Positions 11,411-24,080 of a stretch of DNA of 64,000 nucleotides are shown piece after piece (the stretch's first letter is position 1; each line of letters opens with the position of its first letter). Made by a program: the position numbers and the translations under genes. The notes below the pieces were generated by a model. That model made no database searches. It had not been told where the DNA came from and was given only the letters and a program-made list of their open reading frames with translations. Source of the DNA: Echiichthys vipera (Eukaryota; Chordata; Actinopteri; Perciformes; Trachinidae); the NCBI GenBank assembly GCA_963691815.1, contig OY829667.1:8942821-9006820 (forward strand), in the 5' to 3' direction.

Positions 11411-11717
11411 AAAAAGAAGTGTTTTGTCTTACACCTCAAGTGTTTTATTTTACACTACCTGTTTAACTACATCGCTTCAGGATCAACACAGAGGATGCAA
11501 AATGCCGTGCAGGCTACTGTGTCTGCAGCAAAAGATTAGAAAGAGTGAAGGACGCTTCATGGTCCCATGACATCATATATAATATGGCCGCGGATGAGAG
11601 ACTTTTTTGTGGCGCTTATATAGCCACCTTTGGTAGAGACAGGTGCTGGTTCGTTTAGAAATTTAACCCCCTCCCCCGGGTCCGTAATTTTTTTTTCATA
11701 CTTGGCCCTCATAAGCC

Positions 11718-12942
11718 GTTGTAGAAAAGTAATATAACGCTGAAGGAAAGCAACATAATTTTTTAGGGGGAAAATGTTTGATTTTTTGATGAAACGCAAT
11801 AGTCTGATCCAGTCCTTCAGTTATTACCATTCACAATAAGACCCCCAGACATATAGACTACACTGCAAAAACTGTTTTAGAGAGTACTCAACTTTACCTA
11901 GAGCATTTTACTAAAAGGCAACTATTTTACAGTAGCTAAGGCTACAAAACAACTCACGTCTGATAGACTGCCAGATGGTAGCTCCAGGTCAATAGGACAC
12001 CCATAACACTGTGCAATTTTTTTAATGAGAGAGAGCGAGACCACTAGCATGTCTATGAATAGTTTCGATGCAAAATACGTGTATTTTTAGTTTTTCTTTT
12101 TTGTCACACCCATGCATCAGTTAATATAAATGTTTTGCATGGTTTCTCTACATAGTTGAGAAGCAGAAAAGACATGAGCAAAATCCTTACATTTTACAGG
12201 TTATCCATATAATAACCCCCCCAATTCCTCCAAACAGCAGCAATCATGACGCGAAATGACACGGCCAGCCTCAAATCATATCCCCACGCTTGAGTGACAT
12301 TTTCACCCACATCACTATCCCTTTCTCCGAGTTTCTTGCATCATCAGAAAGTGAGCCCAATGTAAACTCTGGCCTCGGCCATTGCGGCAGAGTCAATGGA
12401 TCCCCTGCCGCAATTCACTTTGCATGGCCCCCACCAGCCACGACAATGTAGTAATCGCCATACTTTGGTCATTGGGAAGGGTTGTCTGGGAGCAGAGGTT
12501 GCACTTTAGACTTTCTTGTTCTCACTGATGTTGACAGACAGGGTCGTAAAAATCCCTTTGTGATATATAATACCCGACATTTTAAATCTCAACTTACTTT
12601 TTAACATACAGAACAAGCTTATAGATTGTGCATTAGGCCTATAAGGGCACGGAAAGAAAAGATGAACAGACATCAGCCGTGTGTTACCTTTCATGTCAGC
12701 ACCACACGAAACAGATTAATTTTTTCCCCCTGGATTGTTATTAATATCTGTTTTATTTAAAATTTTGAAAGACGTAACCAGGTCTTGTAAAAGTAGGGAA
12801 AAAGACTAGTGATGAATCATAGCAATAACTTCAAGCGATTCCTACCTTTCTTGCATGTCTCATAGCATTCCCTCCAAAAGAACCATCTCCCCTGCCTGAA
12901 CTATGACGCTCCCCCGACACATGCATTGAGAGAAATGCCTCA
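11718..12942. other. Unique non-coding DNA
   Basis: No gene or transposon end is recognised. Around 12240-12480 the sequence is of balanced composition, without simple repeats, and contains ordered-looking motifs such as CCTGCCGCAATTCACTTTGC. It could be conserved but this cannot be tested here. Confidence 0.45.
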
Positions 12943-13138
12943 TTTGAGTGCCATGGGCAGTCCAAAGTTTCGGACCTCCAACTAGTCAAACTGCACTGGA
13001 ATGCCTGTGGAACCTCCTACTAGCGGGGGAGATCTACCTACCCAGAATTTGCTAGTGGAAGGTTCCACTTTGAAAGGCATTCCAGTGCACTTTGCCTATG
13101 TGGAGGTCCGAAACTTCGGACTCCCCATGGCACTCGAA
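12943..13138. repeat. Fold-back (hairpin) element of ~196 bp
   Basis: The two halves are inverted copies. The left arm (about 12943-13027) contains GAGTGCCATGGGCAGTCC, AGTTTCGGACCTCCA and GCACTGGAATGCCT. The reverse complement of the right arm (about 13050-13138) contains GAGTGCCATGGGGAGTCC, AGTTTCGGACCTCCA and GCACTGGAATGCCT in the same order. Arms of about 85 bp leave a loop of only about 20 bp. This fits a fold-back MITE or a palindromic duplication. It has no coding potential, and I do not recognise the family. Confidence 0.8.
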
Positions 13139-13139
13139 C

Positions 13140-13177
13140 GCAGCATAAGCAGCACAAGCAGCACAAGCAGCAGAAGT
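13140..13177. repeat. Short AGCAGCACA tandem
   Basis: Three to four imperfect 9-bp units of the type AGCAGCACA lie directly after the fold-back element. Read in frame they give a Ser-rich peptide, which is an artefact. Confidence 0.7.
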
Positions 13178-15279
13178 GAAACAGAGCAATGAAGGACAGG
13201 CGGGATGCTCTGCAAATCATTTTATTCAGACCAAATAAAATGGTCAGACTTTTTTTCAGAAATATATAAGAATTTAGTATTGATGAGTTTTAACACATGG
13301 TGGATTTCTTTTACATTCTAGTGTGACCTACGCTTATTAGGAGCATTTTAAGATTACAAAAGAAAAGTGTAAAAATGCCAGCAAGGTAAGAATTGCTTTC
13401 AGCAAGAAGAACAAATAGATCAGCACACTGAAGAGCTGTAGGCTAGAAATGTCACTTCTAGCGTTAAAATCTTTCTACCAGGAGCTATTTGGTGTGTGGC
13501 TCCATTTGTTCTTCTCTAAATAACCCAACAACAACATAAAAATAATGCAAGGTCAAAACAAGCCGTTGCCTTGGTTTGACCCATATCCTAGTATGTGAAT
13601 TGAACATTTTTGGTCAATAAAGACAAATTATAGAGATAATTGTTTCAATGCATTGCACACTGATGAGGACTGGCGGTGTGTAGGTGTTGTCGAGTGAGGC
13701 GTGTCATCTCTGACTGATGGGTGTCACTCTTGACAACCTAGGTTACTTAATTTAGCTACTTCCACATTGTGCATGATTATATACTTCAGAATAATGAGGG
13801 TGAGAGTTTAAAGACAATTGTTGTTGTTTTTTCAATTTGAATGTAACATGACAAAGAGAAAAAATCACATGGAATTTCTCAGCAATTGGATGGATAAAGA
13901 GTGAATCACGGCATCAGTCGGAAAAAAAAACATTGTGTGAAAATAATTTGGCATCTGCAAGCTTTTTAGACTGTCAACTGAGTTTTTCCAACAGGCTCTG
14001 TTTGTGAAAGCAAGAGACAAGCATTATTAACTCCAAACTATAATCCCTGCCAGAGACATGAGCAAAAATACATCTTAAAAACATCTATAAGCTCATTATC
14101 TTTTGAGTGTCAATGGGTATTGAAAATCGCCTGGATGAGCTGAAGGTTCACACCCAGCAGTGTAATGTTTGACGCTGATGCGTCACAGATATCTTTTTTC
14201 TTTGCAGCAGTCTCCATTTTCAGCTCACAACACATTCTTTTTTGTTTATATTTATCTTTCTCCTCTCTTTCTTTCCATCTCATATCTAACGCTTATCGGC
14301 CTCTACTCCACGCGCACATCTTAAAAAAAAAAATCTGCTTTGAGCCACGCTGCTAAAGTGAAGTCTGCTGGATAACTTACATTTCTTTATCAGGCGAAAA
14401 TAATAATTGGGTGGGAAAACAACAATGTAAACATAAACAAACTGCTTATGTGCCTCAAGGCTGCAGACAGTGAGTGCTACTGCTACTTTTCCCTCAAACT
14501 TTTCTTCTTTTCTTTAAGTTTGCAGTGTTCTTTAAACTATTAAACAGCAAAGAGTGTGTGACAACACCTGAGTCATTTGACAGAGGAACACAAGCAATTA
14601 AAGTATTGTTCATTGACCTACGTAGTCTGGGGTCGCGCTAAAATTAATGCTCATTCAATTTGCACCTTATGAAGAGTGTAATGCATGTTCATTCATCACT
14701 GAGGAACATTAGCGGATCCTCTCCGAACATGTTGCTCACGAGGTTAGAAGTGTGGCAGCAAATGTTTCAATGCTTGGTACTTTTACTGCCTGGTTTGTTT
14801 AATTTACTAGTTTATTTTCTACTTGCAGGGGAACTTATTGAAAACACTGGACACATTGGAATAACTGTTTGGATGGAGGAACTGTGTGAAATGAGTCCCA
14901 AAGCAGAACAAAAACAAAGACTTTCTCAGCATTGGTGCTCTAGCATGTGAAGCCAAAACAAAAACCCTCCCAAATGCTCTGGTAAGACATTTTGACATAT
15001 CACAGTAGGAAAAGCACTGGTGTAAATATTCATCGTCATATGGCTGAATTCCATTAACCAGTGTTCAGTTTAAGGGTCGTAGTTTTGTTCATGCTGACTC
15101 AATGCCACAAATGACACTACTGGGACACTTGAACAGAACAGATCCATTGTTGATGTTATTAGCAACACAAGTCGAAGTGCCTACTGTGGAAACAGCTTAG
15201 AACTAAATTGATTAAAGTGGCAACTTACACAGGTAAACTACCAAATTTGATTCAGTTCAATGTATTTTATTGAGTTTTA
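13178..15279. other. Unique non-coding DNA
   Basis: Mostly AT-rich unique sequence. Open frames such as 14660-14950 on the plus strand have no recognisable domain or flanking splice sites. No transposon ends are recognised. Confidence 0.5.
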
Positions 15280-15322
15280 TTAATATTATTATTATCATTA
15301 TTATTATTATAATTAATATTAT
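15280..15322. repeat. (TTA)n imperfect microsatellite
   Basis: Imperfect ATT/TTA trinucleotide tract interrupted by TCA and AAT. It follows a TTTTATTGAGTTTTATTAAT stretch. Confidence 0.85.
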
Positions 15323-15504
15323 GTGACCATGCCATCTGACTCTCCCTTACTCCCCAGTGTAGTCTCATCCTTCCCACTGGACCACTCTAATCTTAACCAA
15401 CAGTTGTTCCTGACCATCATCATCAGCCCTTGCCCTCCCTCACCTCCTCTTGTTCCACTGGATTGGCCAGCAGCACACCGAAACTAGCTTACTAGCTTTC
15501 TCGC
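15323..15504. other. Short unique spacer
   Basis: C/T-rich unique sequence between the TTA tract and the ATGTTCCCC array. Nothing is recognised. Confidence 0.4.
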
Positions 15505-15915
15505 AAGGGGGTCATCCCTATGTTCGCCGGGTCCTATGTTCCCCGTTTTTCCCAAAACAGGTCCTTTGTTTCCCAGTCACAATACATATCGGGTAACATA
15601 GAACGCTTTTTCTGAAACAGAGCCCTATGTTCTCCACCATTCCTTAACGGGTAGGGGTAAGGTTAGGGGTCCTATGTTCCCCGGTCACATACAAAGCGGG
15701 GATGCTTTGTATGTGACCGATGATCTGTATGCTCCCCTAGCAAGCTAGCTGACTAGCACATACAGTATGCTACAGTATACTACAGGCTTGTGAAAAGTGG
15801 GGAACATAGGACGCTTTTTTTAAAAAAGGGTCCCATGTTCCCCGGTTACATACAAAGCAGGGAACATAGGACCCGGGGAACATACGTACTGTATGCTCCC
15901 CTAGCAAGTTAGTGG
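15505..15915. repeat. Palindromic tandem built on CCTATGTTCCCC
   Basis: The motif TATGTTCCCC or its complement GGGGAACATA, with variants, occurs about ten times in both orientations in 400 bp (near 15519, 15534, 15564, 15594, 15626, 15672, 15799, 15834, 15861 and 15875). A longer unit of about 162 bp is duplicated: TATGTTCCCCGGTCACATAC at 15672 recurs as CATGTTCCCCGGTTACATAC at 15834, and TGTATGCTCCCCTAGCAAG at 15726 recurs at 15889. The unit contains a near-perfect cruciform, with 16-bp arms at 15682-15697 and 15704-15719 and a 6-base loop. Sequences like this exist in other fish genomes. Whether it is a satellite or part of a transposon is not clear. Confidence 0.75.
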
Positions 15916-15961
15916 GCTATGCTGCAGGCTAAAGCTAGTGACCAGTGTGTGCTCCCCTTTG

Positions 15962-16291
15962 TGTTACCCTGGTGTGAGCTCGTTTTCCCGGGAGGTGGTT
16001 CTCGTTGGCACTGATCACCTGCCACTCTGTATATTAAGCCGGTCCTGAGCCTCATTCGGGGCCGGATCATTACTATACTTACCCAGATGTCTCCCTGTGT
16101 ACCTTTCCTCTTGTGCTCATTCCCTGTGACCAGTTTGTCACAGTGAACCAGTGTCTCTCCTTGTTTCCCCTTTTGTTCTTTGTGCACCTTTTTGTTAAAA
16201 TAAGTTTATTAAATATGTTAAACTGACTCTTGAGTTCTGCGTCTGCATTTGGGTCCAATCCTCCGTGTATTCCCCGTCACCCCACGTGACA
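15962..16291 (+). mobile_element. Gypsy-like solo LTR (about 330 bp)
   Basis: The segment starts TGTTACCCTGGTGTG and ends CCCCACGTGACA, so the ends form a short imperfect inverted repeat (TGTTAC against TGTCAC), as LTRs do. A TATA-like TGTATATTAAG lies at 16028 and an ATTAAA polyadenylation signal at 16208-16213. The end GAGTTCTGCGTCTGCATTTG followed by GGTCC is typical of teleost Gypsy-type LTRs. The next bases, ATTGGTA, could be the start of a primer-binding region, which would make this a 5' LTR that lost its body. No gag or pol remains. Candidate 5-bp flanks (CTTTG and ATTGG) do not match well, so the boundaries are tentative. Confidence 0.6.
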
Positions 16292-19073
<2,782 letters not shown>

Positions 19074-19725
19074 TGCAAAGCCCCGCCCCTCCACTTAGTT
19101 GCTGTTGGTTCACCTGTCAAGCCTCCCACTCTAACGGCAGATATTCAGATTTTCTACTATTTTTCGTAATCTTTCAAACGATTAGGACTTAAACATACAC
19201 TTTATGACGACATGATTCTCACCAGCTGATGATCCACGTAGAAGACATGGAAATTAAGAAACAGCCTAGAGCTAGTTTGTCCTACTATTACAAGTAAGAT
19301 AAGGAAAAATGTGATATTACACTGTCCATCATTATATCCTTGTTAAGATGCTTCACTATCATATTTTGACACAATTTTTAATATTGTCAAGTTGTGAACT
19401 AGACTTTCTTTGATGCAACCTGTAACCCTGGAGACTGATGTAGGTATGTAATTATCTGTTTCTGAAATACTTCTTTCAATTACTACTGTATGTAGTAGCT
19501 ACTTCGGGAGACATGCTAATTTTTGCTACGTATGTTAGAGTGCATAAGTGTTTCACATGTATTTCTTAGACTTTTGTTTGAAGAAAAAAACGCTCCTTAA
19601 ATGCCAACTAATGCTCTTACTACAGTCTCTTAACATGTGGAGAAATCAAAAGCTTTACAGGCCTGCCATGCATACTGACGGTTCATATGCTGTGATTGGA
19701 CTGCTGCTGTAAGGAGGAGGGGTTA
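19074..19725. mobile_element. Possible old MITE with GC-rich inverted ends
   Basis: The left edge AGCCCCGCCCCTCCACTTAG followed by TTGCTGTTGGTTCAC resembles the reverse complement of the right edge, AACCCCTCCTCCTTACAGCA followed by GCAGTCCAATCAC. The interior is AT-rich and encodes nothing. The TTGGTTCAC/CCAATCAC boxes near GC-rich ends are common in fish MITEs. The ends are too diverged for a firm call. Confidence 0.3.
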
Positions 19726-22190
19726 AGTGAACAGTCTATTAAAGGGACTCTACACTCTATATTGGCACCATTAGCTAAATTAAAGTGTTATTAAGATCCA
19801 GAAGTTACTGATATAAGTTGGGCAAATATAATAACTTAGCATGGTAGAGGTCACCATCTCCAAACACAGTATATGAATAGTAGTTAATAAAAGGTCCCCA
19901 GTGTAATGAACGTGGGGTAATAAATCTCAATTTTTCTTCTCGCCTATGAAACATTATTGTTGCATTAAATAAAAGCATAAGCAATGTCCTATAGTATAGT
20001 ATTCTGTGGGTTTATGATTGCTGCTGACTTCCCCTGAGACCTACAGATTTTTTTTTGCCACAGATAGAAGCTGATTGGGTGTATTAACATTGTTTAAGAA
20101 CTATAACATCCAACAAGCTGCTGTTCAGCCTTTCCCCTCTCCTAGATCAGCAGAAATCAAAATGTAGGCCCTGAATTAAATGTGTCAAAATGAGACTGAA
20201 TTATGGATCATCAGCACCAAAGGCTTTTAATGCAGCACAGCCTGAGCCAAATGAAAAGTGATCGCATTTCGCTAAGGGACTGTTACTGTATTTAATGACT
20301 TTAAAAACATTGCTGGTGGCCCTTTGGAGGAAACTTAGTTTTTAATCGCGGCGTGAGATAGCCCAGGGGTGAAAATAGCTTTTAAAGTACAGTTGTGTCT
20401 TTATCCACAGTAAAACAGAAGAAGTAATAGGCTCACAATGATGAACTCCAGTAGAATTAGTCATTTTATGTGTCTGTGTGTGCGTGTGTGCGTGTGTTCC
20501 AGCAAGCCAATTCTGCCTCTAGGACAGTACCGTGGAAAATGCAGCTCTTTATTATCCCATGTAAATAAGCAGAATGCGTTCTGCAGACGCAATATTTGCT
20601 GAATATCTACAAAAACAATAGTCCCACTGTGCTGAATCACTGTGAAACACATTTATTTATAAAATAATGATAATAAAACTGTGAAGACAGGAAGCCAGAA
20701 GCCAATTATTTATCCCTTTGCAGGAAATGACCCTGCGCGGTCAAATAGGTAAACCGATGAGGTCAATCGCTCTCTTGGAGTTTTCAAAAGGTGCTTAACA
20801 GGCTCTGAGAAAGGGAAAATTAAAAGCGAAGAGGAACAGTGTTTTCACAAGTCAGCAAGTCCCCTAGCTTCAGCCCAGGACTCCTGGGCCCGCCAAGAAG
20901 CTCACTAATGAGGCCAATCTCACTTTCCGAGTCAATCTCCCTCAAAACCCACAAGCTAGCAGTCTAACACTCTTCAATTTATTTCTTTTTAGGGTTTCAT
21001 GCAGGAAATAGACCAGACCCCCCCTTACCAATGTTCTCATTTGGCCTAGCACACAAGGGCCACTTTACATGAGGTTTTTTTATGACTGGCCCTTTTTCCC
21101 CCTCTCTTATTTTACTATTTTTGTCAGTTTATACATGCGATAGGTTTGCCCAAATTTCTTAAGCAAGCAGAGCAATATTGTCATTGTCATTACATCACAA
21201 ATTACAGTGATAGAGGGAGAAAGAGAGAGAAAGCTATTAACAGGATTTGCAATGACAATGAGTGACATTTACTTCAAAGCAATCTGAGCATTTCGGCAAA
21301 ATGTCCCCCTAATCATAAATCTCGGTAAAGAATTACAAAAAATAATAACATAAGGCAGAAACATTTCGCAAAAAAAAACGTTCCCCTTCAATCAATATAG
21401 TCTCAAGTAATGAGGTGTCAATTGGATCACTCCATTTGGCAGCAGTAACGAGAACATATTCCAATGTGCCCGTTGGCATACATATCCTCTGAATGTCAAA
21501 TAGGTTCAGATTTTTGCCACTGGGTGATCAACTCATTAGATGCAGAATAATGGACACATTCTCAGCAAAGATGGTGATGGCTTATTAGGCTTGTGCCGAT
21601 TGGCGATCTGATCGAATTTCAATGGTTGGAGGGATGATCGATTTTTGTGTTTTATACCTAAATAAATAACTAACTTCCGTTCATCTGCATGGAGTGCCCA
21701 TGCTGACGTGGCAAAAAGTCGGTTGAAAATCTGCAAACTTTAACTTTACTATCCGAACTAAGATGTCATAAATAATAATCTCTAGAATTTGTGCACAAGT
21801 GAATTTGCCTTCTTTTTTCAGTTCTTCCATATGCCTGCTCACCAAAACTTTGCTCTGGGCTCTATAAGAGCCAATAAGATTGTAGATGATTTGGACTGTG
21901 ACATTACAGAGAAGATGATAAGGTAAAAAAACAGATCATGATGCTTTGATATCGTCGTTTTTCTTGAACTTTCTTCACTTTATCGTTCTTGTTTATGTTG
22001 CGTTGACAGATGTTATTTGGAAATAATTTTGTGTTTTTAAAAGTTGGAAATACCACAATATCAACTTGTTAGAAGTTTGAAACTGACAATTAGCATTATA
22101 TACTTGAAAACAACTACACTTAACTAGAAAATGTATTTCCTGCAGAAGAGGCATGGAAATGCTTTAATGCTGAAGCTACAGTGAAAAAAA
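19726..22190. other. Unique non-coding DNA, part of it conserved-looking
   Basis: From about 20690 to 21530 the sequence has even complexity and motifs such as GCTCACTAATGAGG, AGCAATATTGTCATTGTCA and AATGACAATGAGTGACATT, which resemble teleost conserved enhancers. A short degenerate TG tract is at 20469-20498. From about 21585 to 21960 the phrase GTGCCGATTGGCGATCTGAT recalls the end of a teleost DNA transposon, so this may be an old fragment. No exon is recognised. Confidence 0.35.
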
Positions 22191-22255
22191 AGCTGAATTT
22201 TTGAAAAGAATATTTAAAAAGCTGAATATTTGAAAAGAATATTTAAAAAGCTGAA
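22191..22255. repeat. 29-30 bp minisatellite, two units plus part
   Basis: GCTGAATTTTTGAAAAGAAT with ATTTAAAAA is followed by GCTGAATATTTGAAAAGAAT with ATTTAAAAA, then GCTGAATGC. Similar GCTGAA/GAAAAAG phrases recur near 23800-23890. That suggests both belong to one dispersed repeat that was later split by the insertions between them. Confidence 0.8.
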
Positions 22256-22307
22256 TGCTCAAAGGCACCTCAGCACTCCCCAGGAGGTGAAATGGCACCA
22301 GACCCGT

Positions 22308-22449
22308 ATCAGTCGTAGTAGTAGTATCAGCAGTAGGCTAGTAGTAGCAGTAGTAGTAGTACAAATAAGTAGAAGTAGTGGAAGTAGTAGCAGTATTAGG
22401 CCAGTAGAATCAGTAATAGTGGCTGTAGCAGTAGTCGGCTAGTTGTAGG
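22308..22449. repeat. Imperfect (TAG)n trinucleotide array
   Basis: About 140 bp rich in GTA/TAG/CAG units, such as GTAGTAGTAGTATCAGCAGT and AGTAGTAGTAGTACAAATAA. The Ser- and Val-rich open frame through it is a product of the repeat. Confidence 0.85.
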
Positions 22450-22591
22450 ACCTATACATGACTTAAGGGAGAAATGTCAGAGCGAGATGTTCTGTCACAC
22501 CTGCCCAATCAACTGTTACCATAGAGATGGCCCTGCACTTCATATGTAGGTCAAACTAAAGCATACAGTCTCTGCACTGACATGCAGAGAC

Positions 22592-23428
22592 CAGTGTTGG
22601 GAAAGTTCATTTTCTACATGAACTAGTTCAAAGTTCAATTCAATTCAGTTTTATTTATAGTGCCAAATCCTAACAAAAGTTATCTCAGGACACTCTCACA
22701 CTATGACTTATCTATGATTTACACTGACCCAACAATTCCCCCGCAGAGTACGGTGGCAACGAAAACCTTTCCCTATAACAGACATGAATGTCGGACAGAC
22801 CCAGCTCTATGGAGGACGGACATCAGTCTTGACTGGTTGGGGAGGAAGAAAAGAAAAGAAAATAGAAAGAGAGAAAAGATGGACAGAGAGAGACAAAGAC
22901 AGACAGAGACACACTTTCAGAGATACAAGCGACCACAAAGTAACAGTAACTATAATAATAGTTAAAGTAATGTAAATATGAATCACATGTTATGGCAGTT
23001 AATACAGCAGAATAGTAAGAGACAAGCACAGCCAAGGTGACAGAATATGACAATGATAATAATTATGGTGACAAACAGGATCAATAATGAGTAGTGGTAA
23101 TAACAGCTGCAATGCACGAGACATACCACTGATGGTGTTTTTATGGCTAAAAATGTTATAATTTATAAGACGAATGATAGTATATATGACTAATAGTAGC
23201 AGACGACAAAACACAAACTACTCCGGGGAAGAAGTGAATTAGTAACATGCATTGATGAGACATGGATGATACAGGTAGAGAGGACAGAAGCTCAGAGTAT
23301 CTGGAAAAGTATTATCCCCCGGCAGACTAGGCCTATAGCAGTTTACACATTTTAAAAATGAACTAGTTCAGTTCATAGTTCAAAATTATGAACTAAGTTC
23401 ACAGTTCCAAAAATGTGAACTTTTTTTC
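22592..23428. mobile_element. GTTCA-rich DNA transposon split by another repeat
   Basis: The left part CAGTGTTGGGAAAGTTCATT followed by TTCTACATGAACTAGTTCA is the terminus of a teleost hAT-like family with a CAGTGTTGGG end. After the inserted repeat (22635-23340) the same GAACTAGTTCA motif resumes at about 23359 and continues AGTTCATAGTTC, GAACTAAGTTCACAGTTCC and GTGAACTTTTTTTC. The right terminus is missing or decayed, so no target duplication can be read. It encodes no protein. Confidence 0.6.
22635..23340 (+). mobile_element. Long teleost interspersed repeat, inserted in a GTTCA element
   Basis: It starts TTCAATTCAATTCAGTTTTA followed by TTTATAGTGCCAAATCCTAA. It passes through GTTATCTCAGGACACTCTCA, GACCCAGCTCTATGGAGGAC and GACTGGTTGGGGAGGAAG, and ends AAGTATTATCCCCCGGCAGA with CTAGGCCTATAGCA. 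I know this series of phrases, in this order, from many perciform genomes. It is generally treated as a retroposon-type interspersed repeat related to non-LTR elements, but I am not certain of its class. The copy is about 700 bp and non-coding. The short frames at 22660-22975 are chance. Confidence 0.65.
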
Positions 23429-24080
23429 AATATGTTGCTGCAAGCTTTTATGTAAAAAAAAAAAAATATTGCCACAGTCTTTATAGAACCACAGACAACA
23501 GATATTTTAACAGTTTTAACACAAACTTTGCGTCAGATTTCATCTTCATATCCAATTTTGAATCTTTATACAACCAGGGTTTACATCAGAATTGAGGCGA
23601 ATTTCTTCACTTTGAGCATTATAAGGGTTTTGTCAACATGAAGCTATGTTTTTTTGTGTAGAAAAAGTTAAAAAATGACTGCTAAATAACATTTTTTAAA
23701 TCCTGTAGTTTTCTGTCTTTGACCAACTAGAAACATTTTAAAGAGAGGCATGTTTTAGAGAGTTTTAATTTGAGCTCCATTGGTTTGCACTATAAAAAAT
23801 ATGAAAAAGGCTGCATATATGAAAAAGTAACACAAAAGAGCTGAAAAAGCTGAACATTTTAATAGTTGAATGGTTTTTGTAGCTGGAAGTATTCAGGATC
23901 TAGAGGTGACTGAAAAACGGGCGGAAAAGGAAATATGAATAATAATAATGAACAAAATGGCCGAACAGGATAACAATAGTTGGAAATGCTTTGAGCATTT
24001 CCACCAATAAAAAACTAGTATGTCGTTCAATGAAACAGTAAAACTAAACAATCCATGGCAACAAAACTCCCACGTTAGAT
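23429..24080. repeat. Dispersed-repeat remnant with a small hairpin
   Basis: The phrase GCTGGAAGTATTCAGGATCT with AGAGGTGACTGAAAAACG, the AATAATAATAATGAAC run and the hairpin TGGAAATGCT/AGCATTTCCA (23981-23990 and 23994-24003, 3-base loop) match a teleost repeat I remember. The same repeat begins with GCTGAATATTTG-type tandems, so this may be the distal half of the sequence starting near 22160. Confidence 0.45.

Larger units (their letters stand above)
11074..11717. mobile_element. Non-autonomous inverted-repeat element, family not assigned
   Basis: The left arm (about 11074-11134) contains GGGCCATGTATGAAAAATAA, then ACAGACCC and AGGGGGTTAA. The reverse complement of the right arm (about 11657-11717) reads GGGCCAAGTATGAAAAAAAA, then ACGGACCC and AGGGGGTTAA in the same order. 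The arms are thus diverged ~60-bp terminal inverted repeats. Between them lie a ~23-bp tandem array and an inserted SINE at 11223-11360. Without the SINE the element is about 500 bp. No protein is encoded. I remember the motif from other fish genomes but cannot place it in a superfamily, because the ends are worn and no target duplication is clear. Confidence 0.55.
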
